Of a stretch of DNA of 64,000 nt, positions 8,094 through 14,857 are shown piece after piece (the first letter of the stretch is position 1; each line of letters starts with the position of its first letter). Location of the stretch: assembly GCA_017449065.1 (NCBI GenBank), contig JAFSKF010000031.1:1-64000 (forward strand), written 5' to 3'. Under the pieces are notes generated by a model, which was not told the DNA's origin, ran no database searches, and saw only the letters and a program-made list of their open reading frames with translations. The position numbers and the translations under genes were made by a program. This DNA is from Bacteroidales bacterium (GTDB lineage: Bacteria; Bacteroidota; Bacteroidia; Bacteroidales; UBA3663).

Positions 8094-8205
8094 AAAAAGG
8101 GAGTAATAGTGGAGTAATAGGGACGATAGCAACAGTCCCTAAAACTTCCGTCCAAAACAACAAAAGTCCTTTTTACTCCTCTTTTACTCCCCTTTTACTC
8201 CCCTT
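8094..8205. repeat. Short inverted/direct repeats GGAGTAAT and TTTTACTCC between convergent genes
   Basis: The convergent gap carries two GGAGTAATAG units (about 8100-8121), a 6-bp hairpin AGGGAC...GTCCCT (about 8120-8141), then three tandem TTTTACTCC units (about 8170-8203) that are complementary to the first set. Together they could fold into a larger stem. No gene is seen here. Confidence 0.6.
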
Positions 8206-8225
8206 CCCAACTTGAACTGAAGAAC

Positions 8226-9545
8226 TTATTGAATGTGTTTCTGCAGCCAGCGCATCTGTCCCTGGTTGGTATCGGTGGTTGTCCAATGCTCGTTGACGGG
8301 CGTGATAAGCGCGTCCTTGGGAGCAGTAATCAGATTCCAGACAATGTAGCTGGTGGTCGGTGGACAAGTATTATCATTATAGCCCCACGTCATATACACC
8401 GGACATTGGATGCGTCGCGCAAAGTTCACCACATCGTAGTATTGCAGCGTCTGGATCTTCTCGGGCGTCAGCATCCGGTTGTCGCGAACGAAGTGAGGAT
8501 AGCCTCCCGTGCGGCCTTTTTCGGCATAACCTGCCATATCGCTCAGAGCCGGATGATTGGCCACACAAGCGGTCACGCGAGAATCCAACGCGGCAGTAAT
8601 GAGCGAAAGAGCACCACCCTGACTGCCTCCCTGCACAAAGACGTTCCGTCCGTCCCAGTCGGGCAGCGAGCAGAGATAATCTATCGCACGCACACAAGCC
8701 ACATAGACGTGCTTCATGTAATAGTTGTCGCGATCATCGAGTCCGTTGGCAAGATATCCGTTCTCGCCGTAGAAGGCATTCGAGATCTCCTTGAACTGCT
8801 CATCGGTCATTTCCGGATTCAAACCATGAATCTCCATCTCTAAGCGAATGAAGCCGTTTTTGGCATAATAGGTGTTTCGCATCGGTTCCTTGATGGTTTT
8901 GATACCAGCGCCCGGAGGACAAAGCACCACCGGATACTTGCCTTCCTTCTTGGGCTTGGTCAGATAGCCGTAGATGCTGTGATGACGGTCGGTGTGCAGT
9001 TTCAGCAGATAGCAGTCGAAATCGTCGGTGGTGTATTTTTCCACTTTGCGACACTCCACCGAAAGCGGGGTCTTCCGTGCGGCTTCGATATTCTTTGTCC
9101 AGAAATCCTCGAAGTCGGACGGATTCTTCGTATAGGGCTGCAGCTGTTCGGGCGAGAAACCTACTTTCACATGATGCCCGTATGTCTTTTCTCCCACTTT
9201 GGCTTTGAGCCGTAAATCCAGGAATCCGGGCTTCTTCAACGTGCCCATATCGATGACGGCACGTCCGTTTTTAAGCCTCACCTGTCCTTTCGACGAAGCC
9301 GGCAGCATGTCGGGACCGATTTCATAGCTGACCTCCACATCCTGCGGAATGCCATACTGGCAGAAAGTGACTTCCACCTTTGCTTTCTCGCCGGTTTTGT
9401 ATAGCCAGTCGGCGTGATCGGGCACCGTGAGCCACAAATAATCGCTCCGATAAGGGTAATTTTCGGCAAATACGGGAGATGAACACAGAGAAGCAAGCAG
9501 TAAAACTGCCATTTGAATCCAGATTCGAGTCTTTTTTTGTATCAT
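8226..9545 (-). CDS. CE7 acetyl (xylan) esterase / cephalosporin-C deacetylase family
   Basis: 439 residues with a signal peptide ending VFAENYPYRSDY. Residues about 35-125 form a beta-sandwich leader; the rest is an alpha/beta hydrolase of the AXE1/CE7 group. Seen: YGYLTKPKKEGKYPVVLCPPGAG, nucleophile elbow GGSQGGALS, Asp in WGYNDNTCPPTTSY and His in NEHWTTT, i.e. a complete triad. CE7 enzymes deacetylate xylo- and other acetylated oligosaccharides. Next to a pectin methylesterase (12 bases upstream on the same strand) a role on acetylated pectic oligosaccharides is plausible. Probably expressed from the promoter at 10764-10793 together with that gene. Confidence 0.9.
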   Translation of the reverse strand: MIQKKTRIWIQMAVLLLASLCSSPVFAENYPYRSDYLWLTVPDHADWLYKTGEKAKVEVTFCQYGIPQDVEVSYEIGPDMLPASSKGQVRLKNGRAVIDMGTLKKPGFLDLRLKAKVGEKTYGHHVKVGFSPEQLQPYTKNPSDFEDFWTKNIEAARKTPLSVECRKVEKYTTDDFDCYLLKLHTDRHHSIYGYLTKPKKEGKYPVVLCPPGAGIKTIKEPMRNTYYAKNGFIRLEMEIHGLNPEMTDEQFKEISNAFYGENGYLANGLDDRDNYYMKHVYVACVRAIDYLCSLPDWDGRNVFVQGGSQGGALSLITAALDSRVTACVANHPALSDMAGYAEKGRTGGYPHFVRDNRMLTPEKIQTLQYYDVVNFARRIQCPVYMTWGYNDNTCPPTTSYIVWNLITAPKDALITPVNEHWTTTDTNQGQMRWLQKHIQ

Positions 9546-9557
9546 AATTCTTTGTAT

Positions 9558-10739
9558 TTATTTACTTTCCTGAAAACATCCGTAACGGTTAATGGGCTTC
9601 ACCTGATAGGCGGACTTGCGATAGCGCCAAGACAGTTTACGCACGACGGAAGTCAGTCTTCCTTCCTTGAATATGGCATAACCGATCGGCTGATCCGCAG
9701 GTGCAAACAATAGCTCCGGCTGCCAATGGTCGTCGCCGCCCATCACCGCCTCCAGCGTATATTGTGCGGCTTCCTCTTCGGTGAGCATCTTTTTGGCCGT
9801 ACACCAAACCGTATCGTTCTTTTGGTCAAGTTTCCAATAGCGGTCGATGCGCTTCGACAGATCCAAAGGACGGCCTTGCGCGTCCATGGTATTATATTCG
9901 GCAAACACCTGCGGAAGTCCGCCCATGTGCGGACACCAGCCTTCTGCGGGAATCGTAATCTCCGATCGGGTGTTCAGGAATACGGTCTTCGGCTCGTAAT
10001 TCCAGGGACGGCCCAACAGGATGCTTGTCTCCGAAGGAATACCGTCGGCCGTTAAAGTGCAGTTACTGAAGACATAGCCCCAACGGGTTTTAGGCGAATG
10101 CTTCGGTGCCACAATCCAGCCGCCCGACTTCCGGTTCACCTGAATGGTGCAATCTTCGATCCAAGCGTTGCCGTTGCCGTAAATGAAATCCACCGCACCT
10201 AAGATGAGGCTTCGGGTCACATAATTGCGTCCGTTCTCCTTGTTCGACGTGCGATAGGTATCCTGATAGCTCTTGATGGCGCAACGGTTCAGGGCTATGC
10301 GGTCGCCTTTGGCGTAAAGGGCAAGCGCTTGCGGTCCGCTCTGGTTTTCAACGCCGTGTGCGTTCACGAAGCTGATTCCTTCGAAGGTAATATCGTTAGC
10401 ATGCACCACAACGGTGGCACCTTGATCTACCGGCACTGCCTGCGGACCTCCGCTCACCTGACTGTCGCTGATGGCGACCCTCTCGGCTCCCTCGCCCACC
10501 AGGCAGATGTGATTCTTGCCTTTCGGTATCAGCACATGCTCGCGATAGGTTCCCGCCTTGACGAGAATCAGATAGGGTTGCCCGTTTCCGTCGGGCACGG
10601 CATCGATGGCTGCCTGCACTGAGGTATAGTCGCCGCTTCCGTCGGCAGCCACCACAGCATCATACACCTTCACCGGCTCTTTGGCCAGCAGAACGAGGCT
10701 CCAGATGCCCGTCAATAAAAAAAGAATGTTGCGCTTCAT
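9558..10739 (-). CDS. Pectin methylesterase (pectinesterase, CE8)
   Basis: 393 residues with a signal peptide (MKRNILFLLTGIWSLVLLA). Right-handed beta-helix with the full CE8 signature: GSGDYTSVQAAIDAVP near the N-terminus, GPQALALYAKGDRIALNRC, acid/base in SYQDTYRT, nucleophile Asp in GAVDFIYGNG, and LGRPWNYEPKTVFLN. It de-methylates polygalacturonan so that lyases and hydrolases can act. It differs in sequence from the CE8 half of the 778-2619 fusion, so the locus encodes two pectin methylesterases. The CE7 esterase follows 12 bases downstream. Confidence 0.92.
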   Translation of the reverse strand: MKRNILFLLTGIWSLVLLAKEPVKVYDAVVAADGSGDYTSVQAAIDAVPDGNGQPYLILVKAGTYREHVLIPKGKNHICLVGEGAERVAISDSQVSGGPQAVPVDQGATVVVHANDITFEGISFVNAHGVENQSGPQALALYAKGDRIALNRCAIKSYQDTYRTSNKENGRNYVTRSLILGAVDFIYGNGNAWIEDCTIQVNRKSGGWIVAPKHSPKTRWGYVFSNCTLTADGIPSETSILLGRPWNYEPKTVFLNTRSEITIPAEGWCPHMGGLPQVFAEYNTMDAQGRPLDLSKRIDRYWKLDQKNDTVWCTAKKMLTEEEAAQYTLEAVMGGDDHWQPELLFAPADQPIGYAIFKEGRLTSVVRKLSWRYRKSAYQVKPINRYGCFQESK

Positions 10740-10763
10740 AACGTCTTTTGGTTGTTTTCGGGT

Positions 10764-10793
10764 GCAAAGTTAAGAAGAAAAAACGGAATACAA
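10764..10793 (-). promoter_or_regulatory. Promoter of the pectin methylesterase - CE7 pair
   Basis: On the minus strand TAACTTTGC (10772-10764) matches the Bacteroidetes -7 consensus exactly and TTG (10793-10791) lies 18 bases upstream. The start codon is about 25 bases downstream. Confidence 0.75.
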
Positions 10794-10961
10794 GGGGTAT
10801 TCTCACGTCATCTTACGGGTATATTTGGTTCAATTTGCCAAAAACAGGCAAAAAAATGGGAATCAGTGGGGTGTCTCAGCCCGATTGAAAAATTTCCAGA
10901 TTTAACTTTCGCAATTCTTACCCCCCTAAAGCCCGCCTCGCCGCTTCTTCATTTTGACGCT

Positions 10962-10970
10962 GCAAAGATA
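10962..10970 (-). promoter_or_regulatory. Leftward -7-like element in the left repeat arm
   Basis: Minus-strand TATCTTTGC matches TAnnTTTG. The expected TTG is replaced by CGA inside the conserved core. It points toward the pectin methylesterase, about 190 bases ahead of that gene's own promoter. Confidence 0.45.
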
Positions 10971-11192
10971 AGAATAAATGATTGCGGTTCTCGAATGTTG
11001 GGACAAAAATTTTTAATTTTTTTCGCTTTTCCCGTACGAAGTCAACCTTATTCAGGAAAAGACAAACCAGAGTCGCGATTCCCGACGCCGGTTCCAGATG
11101 GATGTGCTTCAGACTTGTGACATGAATCTCGAAGCAAAAAATTTTTTTAATTTTTTTTGCCCAAACATTCGAGAACCGCAATCAGAACGTAT

Positions 11193-11201
11193 TATCTTTG
11201 C
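11193..11201 (+). promoter_or_regulatory. Rightward -7-like element in the right repeat arm
   Basis: TATCTTTGC with the same CATTCGA and 20-base spacing as the left arm. It points into the 3' end of the convergent deacylase gene with no plus-strand gene behind it, so any product would be a short or antisense RNA. Confidence 0.45.
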
Positions 11202-11288
11202 ACCACGAATTTGAAAGACGATTTTATGGCTCCACGAAACAAAATGCGCCCCCAACTAAGAAATAATTGCGGAATGACGGATTACGAC

Positions 11289-11741
11289 TTATTCCCTACG
11301 CTTCGAATCGATGCAGATCGTGACAGGTCCGTTATTGAGGAGTTCGACCTTCATGTCAGCACCGAAACGGCCGCTTCCGACGGGCTTGCCCAACCCCTGG
11401 CTAACGGCCGACAGGAATTGCTCATAGAGAGGAACGGCGATGTCGTGACCTGCCGCACGGATGTAGCTCGGACGATTGCCCTTGGCGGTAAGGGCATGCA
11501 GCGTGAACTGGCTCACAATAAGCACCTCTCCCTGAATGTCGATGACGGAGCGGTTCATCACTCCGTTTTCATCGTCGAAAATGCGAAGCGCCAGCAGTTT
11601 CTTCGTAATCCAACGGACATCCTCGCCGTTGTCGGCTTCTTCGAACCCGACCAGCACCAGCAGCCCTTCTTCGATTTCCGATTTCAACTGTCCGCCGATG
11701 GTGACGGAAGCATGCGACACTCGCTGTATAACCACTCTCAT
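11289..11741 (-). CDS. dtd: D-aminoacyl-tRNA deacylase
   Basis: 150 residues, the normal length of bacterial Dtd. It frees D-amino acids (and mischarged glycine) from tRNA in the cytoplasm. Family motifs are present: N-terminal MRVVIQRVSHASVTI, the Thr-containing SQFTLHA, and the cross-dimer Gly-Pro motif NNGPVTICID near the C-terminus. It ends the minus-strand run that begins at 23027, 102 bases downstream of the histidine phosphatase gene. Confidence 0.93.
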   Translation of the reverse strand: MRVVIQRVSHASVTIGGQLKSEIEEGLLVLVGFEEADNGEDVRWITKKLLALRIFDDENGVMNRSVIDIQGEVLIVSQFTLHALTAKGNRPSYIRAAGHDIAVPLYEQFLSAVSQGLGKPVGSGRFGADMKVELLNNGPVTICIDSKRRE

Positions 11742-11843
11742 AACGTTCTTTATTTAATCAAATCGCAAGGCTTCAGCTTGCCTCTATCGTCCCTTTTTCT
11801 TACCTTCTCACTGGGCTTCTACTCCCCTAAAGAGCTCTTGCTC

Positions 11844-12488
11844 CTACTTCACCCATCCCGGTTCGCATTGCGACGGATCGTAGAAGATTTCCGCTTCCCT
11901 TTCGAGCGTAATTACACCTCGGGTGATGTCGAGCACGGTTTGGCAGCAATTCATATACTTGGCGCCCCAGAAGTCCTTGATTTCCTTCTTGCCGGCAGCC
12001 ACCACGATGCTGCGGATGAGGGCTCCGTGGGCCACCAGCAGAATGTTCTCGCACTTGCCTTCCAAGGGCAGGATCTCGTTGTGCAGAAACCCGTTGCTGC
12101 GTTCTACGAGCTGCGTGAAGCTCTCGGCATTCTCGCCCGGAAGATAGAGTTCCGGATGCCAAAGCATATTGTAGAGCGGATGCCCGGGGTCTTTGGCCGC
12201 TTTGTTGATGTCCGACCCCTCATATTTGCCGAAATCCATTTCGATGATGCGGTCGTCCAGACGGATCTCATCCAAGGGGAAGCGGCCTTTCAGAAGAATT
12301 TCGGCGGTTTCGGTGGCCCGCACCAGAGGACTGCAATACACGCGATCGTAGCGGACGATGGGCATCTTTTCGCGTGTCAGGCGAGCCAGCGAGCGTCCGT
12401 TTTCGTTCAACGGCACATTCACCCTGCCCTGAAAACATTTCTTGCGGTTCCAATCGGTCTCGCCATGACGGATCATGTACAGCTTCAT
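11844..12488 (-). CDS. Histidine phosphatase family protein (phosphoglycerate mutase-like)
   Basis: 214 residues. It starts with the phosphohistidine motif MIRHGETDWN and carries the second half-site VAHGALIR, with the conserved arginine in YCSPLVRATETAEIL and a glutamate in the EMDFGKYEG segment. The substrate cannot be read from the sequence; cobalamin-phosphate-type or small phosphate esters are possible. Its ATG (12488-12486) overlaps the murF stop in an ATGA junction, implying translational coupling. An in-frame ATG at 12590 was rejected because it lies inside murF and precedes the canonical N-terminus. Confidence 0.88.
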   Translation of the reverse strand: MKLYMIRHGETDWNRKKCFQGRVNVPLNENGRSLARLTREKMPIVRYDRVYCSPLVRATETAEILLKGRFPLDEIRLDDRIIEMDFGKYEGSDINKAAKDPGHPLYNMLWHPELYLPGENAESFTQLVERSNGFLHNEILPLEGKCENILLVAHGALIRSIVVAAGKKEIKDFWGAKYMNCCQTVLDITRGVITLEREAEIFYDPSQCEPGWVK

Positions 12489-13951
12489 AGGGCTTTGATG
12501 GCTTCTGCCGCTTTTTCCAACTGTATGCCACGCGATCCTTTCACCAGTGTGGTTCCTCCGATGTTGCGAAGCATGGCTGCATCCTCGCACAAGGCACTGA
12601 CGTTTTCGTAGCAGCGGACGGTCTGCTTAGCCATTCCTGCCGCTTCCGCATCGGTGAGAGCCAGGAAAGCCTTGGTGAACTCTGCGCCCACCAGTAGTAC
12701 GGCATTGAAAATTCCGGCAAGGTCTTCGGCCAACCATTTCAGAATGCCCAGATGCTCTTGCAGCGACTCCTCGCCCAATTCTCGCATATCGCCCAGCAAG
12801 AGGTTCTTATGGGCGGCCTTGTTTAAGGCAAAACTGCCGATGGCAGCACGCATACTGGTCGGATTGGCATTGTAGGCATCGAGAATCAGATAGTTCTCAT
12901 GACCCAGATCGACAAGCTGCGAACGCATGTTTTTAGGCTCGTAGCCGGCTATCGCCGACTGGATGGACGACGTGGGAACCCCGAAATAGTGTCCGACAGC
13001 AGCGGCGGCAACCACATTGATGAGATTGTAGTTTCCGATAAGATGGGTTTGAACCACCACCGACGGATCGTCCTCAATATATAAGGAAAGTTCCAGATAC
13101 GGGCTGCACGAAAGCATACGTCCGCGAACGGAAGGCTGCTCTGCGGTTTGCGGGTTTTCCGACTCAAGCACCTCCACATCGCCATAGGACACCGTGCGCA
13201 ATCCTTCGGTCTTCGGCACCAGATGCCTGTTGCCGAAATCGAGGAAAACTACGCCACAGGTTTCGCGCAACGACTCATAGAGTTTCGTCTTCGCCTCGAC
13301 AACCCCTTCCAAACTGCCGAACCCGAGCAGATGGGCCTTGCCGACATTGGTGATCAAACCGTAGTCGGGACGCGCTATGGCACAGAGGTCGGCAATATCC
13401 ATAGGATGGTTGGCACCCATCTCGACTATGGCCAGTTCATGCTCCGGACGAATCTTCAGAAGCGTAAGCGGCACACCGATCTGATTGTTCAGATTGCCCT
13501 CGGTGGCCAGCACATTAAATTTCTGCGAAAGCACCGCCTTCATCAGTTCCTTCGTGGTGGTCTTGCCGTTGGTGCCGGTAATGCCGATAATGGGCACTGG
13601 CCGGTTCCAGGTTCTTAGCGCTTCCCGATGGCAGGCAGCCAGCTGCTGCAAAGTGGTCAGCACATCGGGCACATAGAAATAATGACCGTAACGTCCGAAC
13701 GTAAGCACCAGCGAGTCTTTCTGCTCTCCGACCGCCAACTTCCTTTCGCTGTCGGGAATCACACTGGCATCATCGACCACCGCCAACTGGCACCCCTTCG
13801 AAAGCACCTCGGCGGCATATTGGTTGCCGTCGAAACGTTCGCCCTTCAGCGCGAAGAAGATGCTCCCTTCCGGACACTGGCGGCTGTCGGTGGTTACCAG
13901 CGGATACTGCTGGTAGATGAGATATAATATTTTGATTAAGTCTTTGTACAT
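12485..13951 (-). CDS. murF: UDP-N-acetylmuramoyl-tripeptide--D-alanyl-D-alanine ligase
   Basis: 488 residues. MurF adds D-Ala-D-Ala to UDP-MurNAc-tripeptide, the last cytoplasmic step of peptidoglycan precursor synthesis. Visible: N-terminal VTTDSRQCPEGSIFFALKGERFDG, the ATP-binding loop GITGTNGKTTTKELMK, VEMGANHPMDI, the central NLINVVAAAAVGHYFG, and LDAYNANPTSMRAAI of the C-terminal domain. It lies 64 bases after the NlpC/P60 gene, a gap filled by the second copy of the intergenic repeat, and overlaps the histidine phosphatase by 4 bases. Confidence 0.95.
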   Translation of the reverse strand: MYKDLIKILYLIYQQYPLVTTDSRQCPEGSIFFALKGERFDGNQYAAEVLSKGCQLAVVDDASVIPDSERKLAVGEQKDSLVLTFGRYGHYFYVPDVLTTLQQLAACHREALRTWNRPVPIIGITGTNGKTTTKELMKAVLSQKFNVLATEGNLNNQIGVPLTLLKIRPEHELAIVEMGANHPMDIADLCAIARPDYGLITNVGKAHLLGFGSLEGVVEAKTKLYESLRETCGVVFLDFGNRHLVPKTEGLRTVSYGDVEVLESENPQTAEQPSVRGRMLSCSPYLELSLYIEDDPSVVVQTHLIGNYNLINVVAAAAVGHYFGVPTSSIQSAIAGYEPKNMRSQLVDLGHENYLILDAYNANPTSMRAAIGSFALNKAAHKNLLLGDMRELGEESLQEHLGILKWLAEDLAGIFNAVLLVGAEFTKAFLALTDAEAAGMAKQTVRCYENVSALCEDAAMLRNIGGTTLVKGSRGIQLEKAAEAIKAL

Positions 13952-13962
13952 TGTTGAGTTAA

Positions 13963-14018
13963 AGTTATTAGTTAATAGTTAGTAGTTATTAAGCCCATTA
14001 GACCCACTAACCCCATTA
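13963..14018 (-). repeat. Intergenic repeat, copy 2
   Basis: Read on the minus strand this is an array of G-tracts (GGGGTTAGTGGGTCTAATGGG) followed by the TTAATAACTACTAAC... repeat. The 28-base core (13990-13963) is identical to 2701-2728. It fills the gap between the NlpC/P60 gene and murF, includes or abuts the former's TAA stop, and ends about 12 bases before the murF start. It has three clear G-tracts, one fewer than copy 1. Confidence 0.8.
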
Positions 14019-14834
14019 AAACAGCCTCCTCAGGCAAACCAGCTGATGCGAAAGTTCCTGCCGCTCAAGGTTCCAGATGCCCTCAGGACGGAACTCGTCG
14101 AAGTGCAGGGAGGCGGAGCAATGCAGAATGCGTCCGTGGTCGTCGCACACACCTACATGCGAAATGGTGTTTCCCTCGCCGTGATTGAAGAAAGCCAGAT
14201 CGCCCACCAGGCGGTTCTCGTACGACACGCTGATGCCTTCCTTGGCCTGCTGCGAAGCATTACGAGGAAGGTTGATGCCGATAAAACGGAACAAGGTCTG
14301 CGTGAAACCGGAACAGTCGATGCCAAAGGCCGAGCACCCGCCCCACAGGTAAGGCACATTCGCCAACATCTGCGCCTGCTGCAACAGGAACTTGGCGCAA
14401 GCGTTGCGCGAAACGGCTGAAGCCTTCATCGGATTGACATAGGTCATGTTGGGCACATCAAACCGATAGCCTTGCATCTGGAACGAAATGCCCATATCGT
14501 CCAAATTGAAGATGCGGCTTCCCCACGACAGGTACAAACTTGCCGAAGGACCGCTACCGGTACGGGCAATCACATTGTAAGGCTGACGCAGCAACAGCGC
14601 ATTTTCCGTATTCAGCCGATACTGCTGGTATTCCAACTCCTTGATAATGGTAGCCGTTTTCCAGTCGATCCAGCCCTCATATTCGTCGCAATCACGAACA
14701 ATCCGATACCATCGCGGCAACTCTTCCATGATGCGGAACGTATCGCCGAACAACAGCTGGCTCACCATTTCTGCTTCTTCCGAAGCCGTAGCCCTCATTG
14801 GAATATAGGGTTGAAGACAAATTGCATATTTCAT
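14016..14834 (-). CDS. NlpC/P60 (C40) peptidase with SH3-like N-terminus
   Basis: 272 residues, resembling YkfC-type gamma-D-glutamyl-diamino acid endopeptidases that trim peptidoglycan peptides. The N-terminal half holds SH3-like segments (PMRATASEEAEMVSQLLFGDTFRI, WYRIV..CDEYEGWID). The C-terminal catalytic domain has Cys in FGIDCSGFTQ, His in ISHVGVCDD and a third polar residue in ILHCSAS. The YLWGG-S-FGIDCSG arrangement is typical. No signal peptide is seen, suggesting cytoplasmic peptidoglycan recycling rather than wall cleavage. It lies 23 bases after mutL and ahead of murF. Confidence 0.88.
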   Translation of the reverse strand: MKYAICLQPYIPMRATASEEAEMVSQLLFGDTFRIMEELPRWYRIVRDCDEYEGWIDWKTATIIKELEYQQYRLNTENALLLRQPYNVIARTGSGPSASLYLSWGSRIFNLDDMGISFQMQGYRFDVPNMTYVNPMKASAVSRNACAKFLLQQAQMLANVPYLWGGCSAFGIDCSGFTQTLFRFIGINLPRNASQQAKEGISVSYENRLVGDLAFFNHGEGNTISHVGVCDDHGRILHCSASLHFDEFRPEGIWNLERQELSHQLVCLRRLF

Positions 14835-14857
14835 ATCATCGTAAACTTAAAAAACAA

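Larger units (their letters stand above)
10961..11201. repeat. About 70-base inverted repeat with outward-facing promoter-like ends
   Basis: The left arm (10961-11027) and right arm (11132-11201) are imperfect inverted copies. Both share the 10-base end TGCAAAGATA / TATCTTTGCA, a perfect 19-base core at 10981-10999 and 11164-11182 (ATTGCGGTTCTCGAATGTT), and an inner AT-rich block. They enclose about 105 bases of non-repeated DNA. Each arm ends in TATCTTTGC pointing outward, and in both, CATTCGA stands exactly 20 bases upstream, where TTG would normally be. Confidence 0.8.
10740..11288. other. 549-base gene-free region holding promoters and an inverted repeat
   Basis: Lies between the start of the pectin methylesterase (minus) and the stop of the D-aminoacyl-tRNA deacylase (minus). 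It holds the pectinesterase promoter (10764-10793), a long inverted repeat (10961-11201) with two outward promoter-like elements, and AT-rich poly-A/poly-T blocks at the inner ends of the arms. The open frames crossing it have no recognisable product. On the minus strand a very short frame MKKRRGGL starts near 10954; it is too short to support as a gene. Confidence 0.7.

Noticed and set aside
8056..10914. Shared 11-mer AACTTTCGCAA at 8056-8066 and 10904-10914, both intergenic
   Set aside because: Too short to exclude chance and no matching flanks; noted only in case it recurs genome-wide.
10961..11201. Calling the inverted repeat an insertion sequence or MITE outright
   Set aside because: No transposase frame and no target-site duplication flanking TGCAAAGATA / TATCTTTGCA; kept as an inverted repeat of unknown nature.
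11226..12611. Plus-strand open frame of about 460 codons antisense to dtd, the histidine phosphatase and the end of murF
   Set aside because: The minus-strand genes are unambiguous, and the antisense product has no recognisable motif or signal. The right-arm promoter of the inverted repeat does point into it, so an antisense RNA remains possible, but not a protein.
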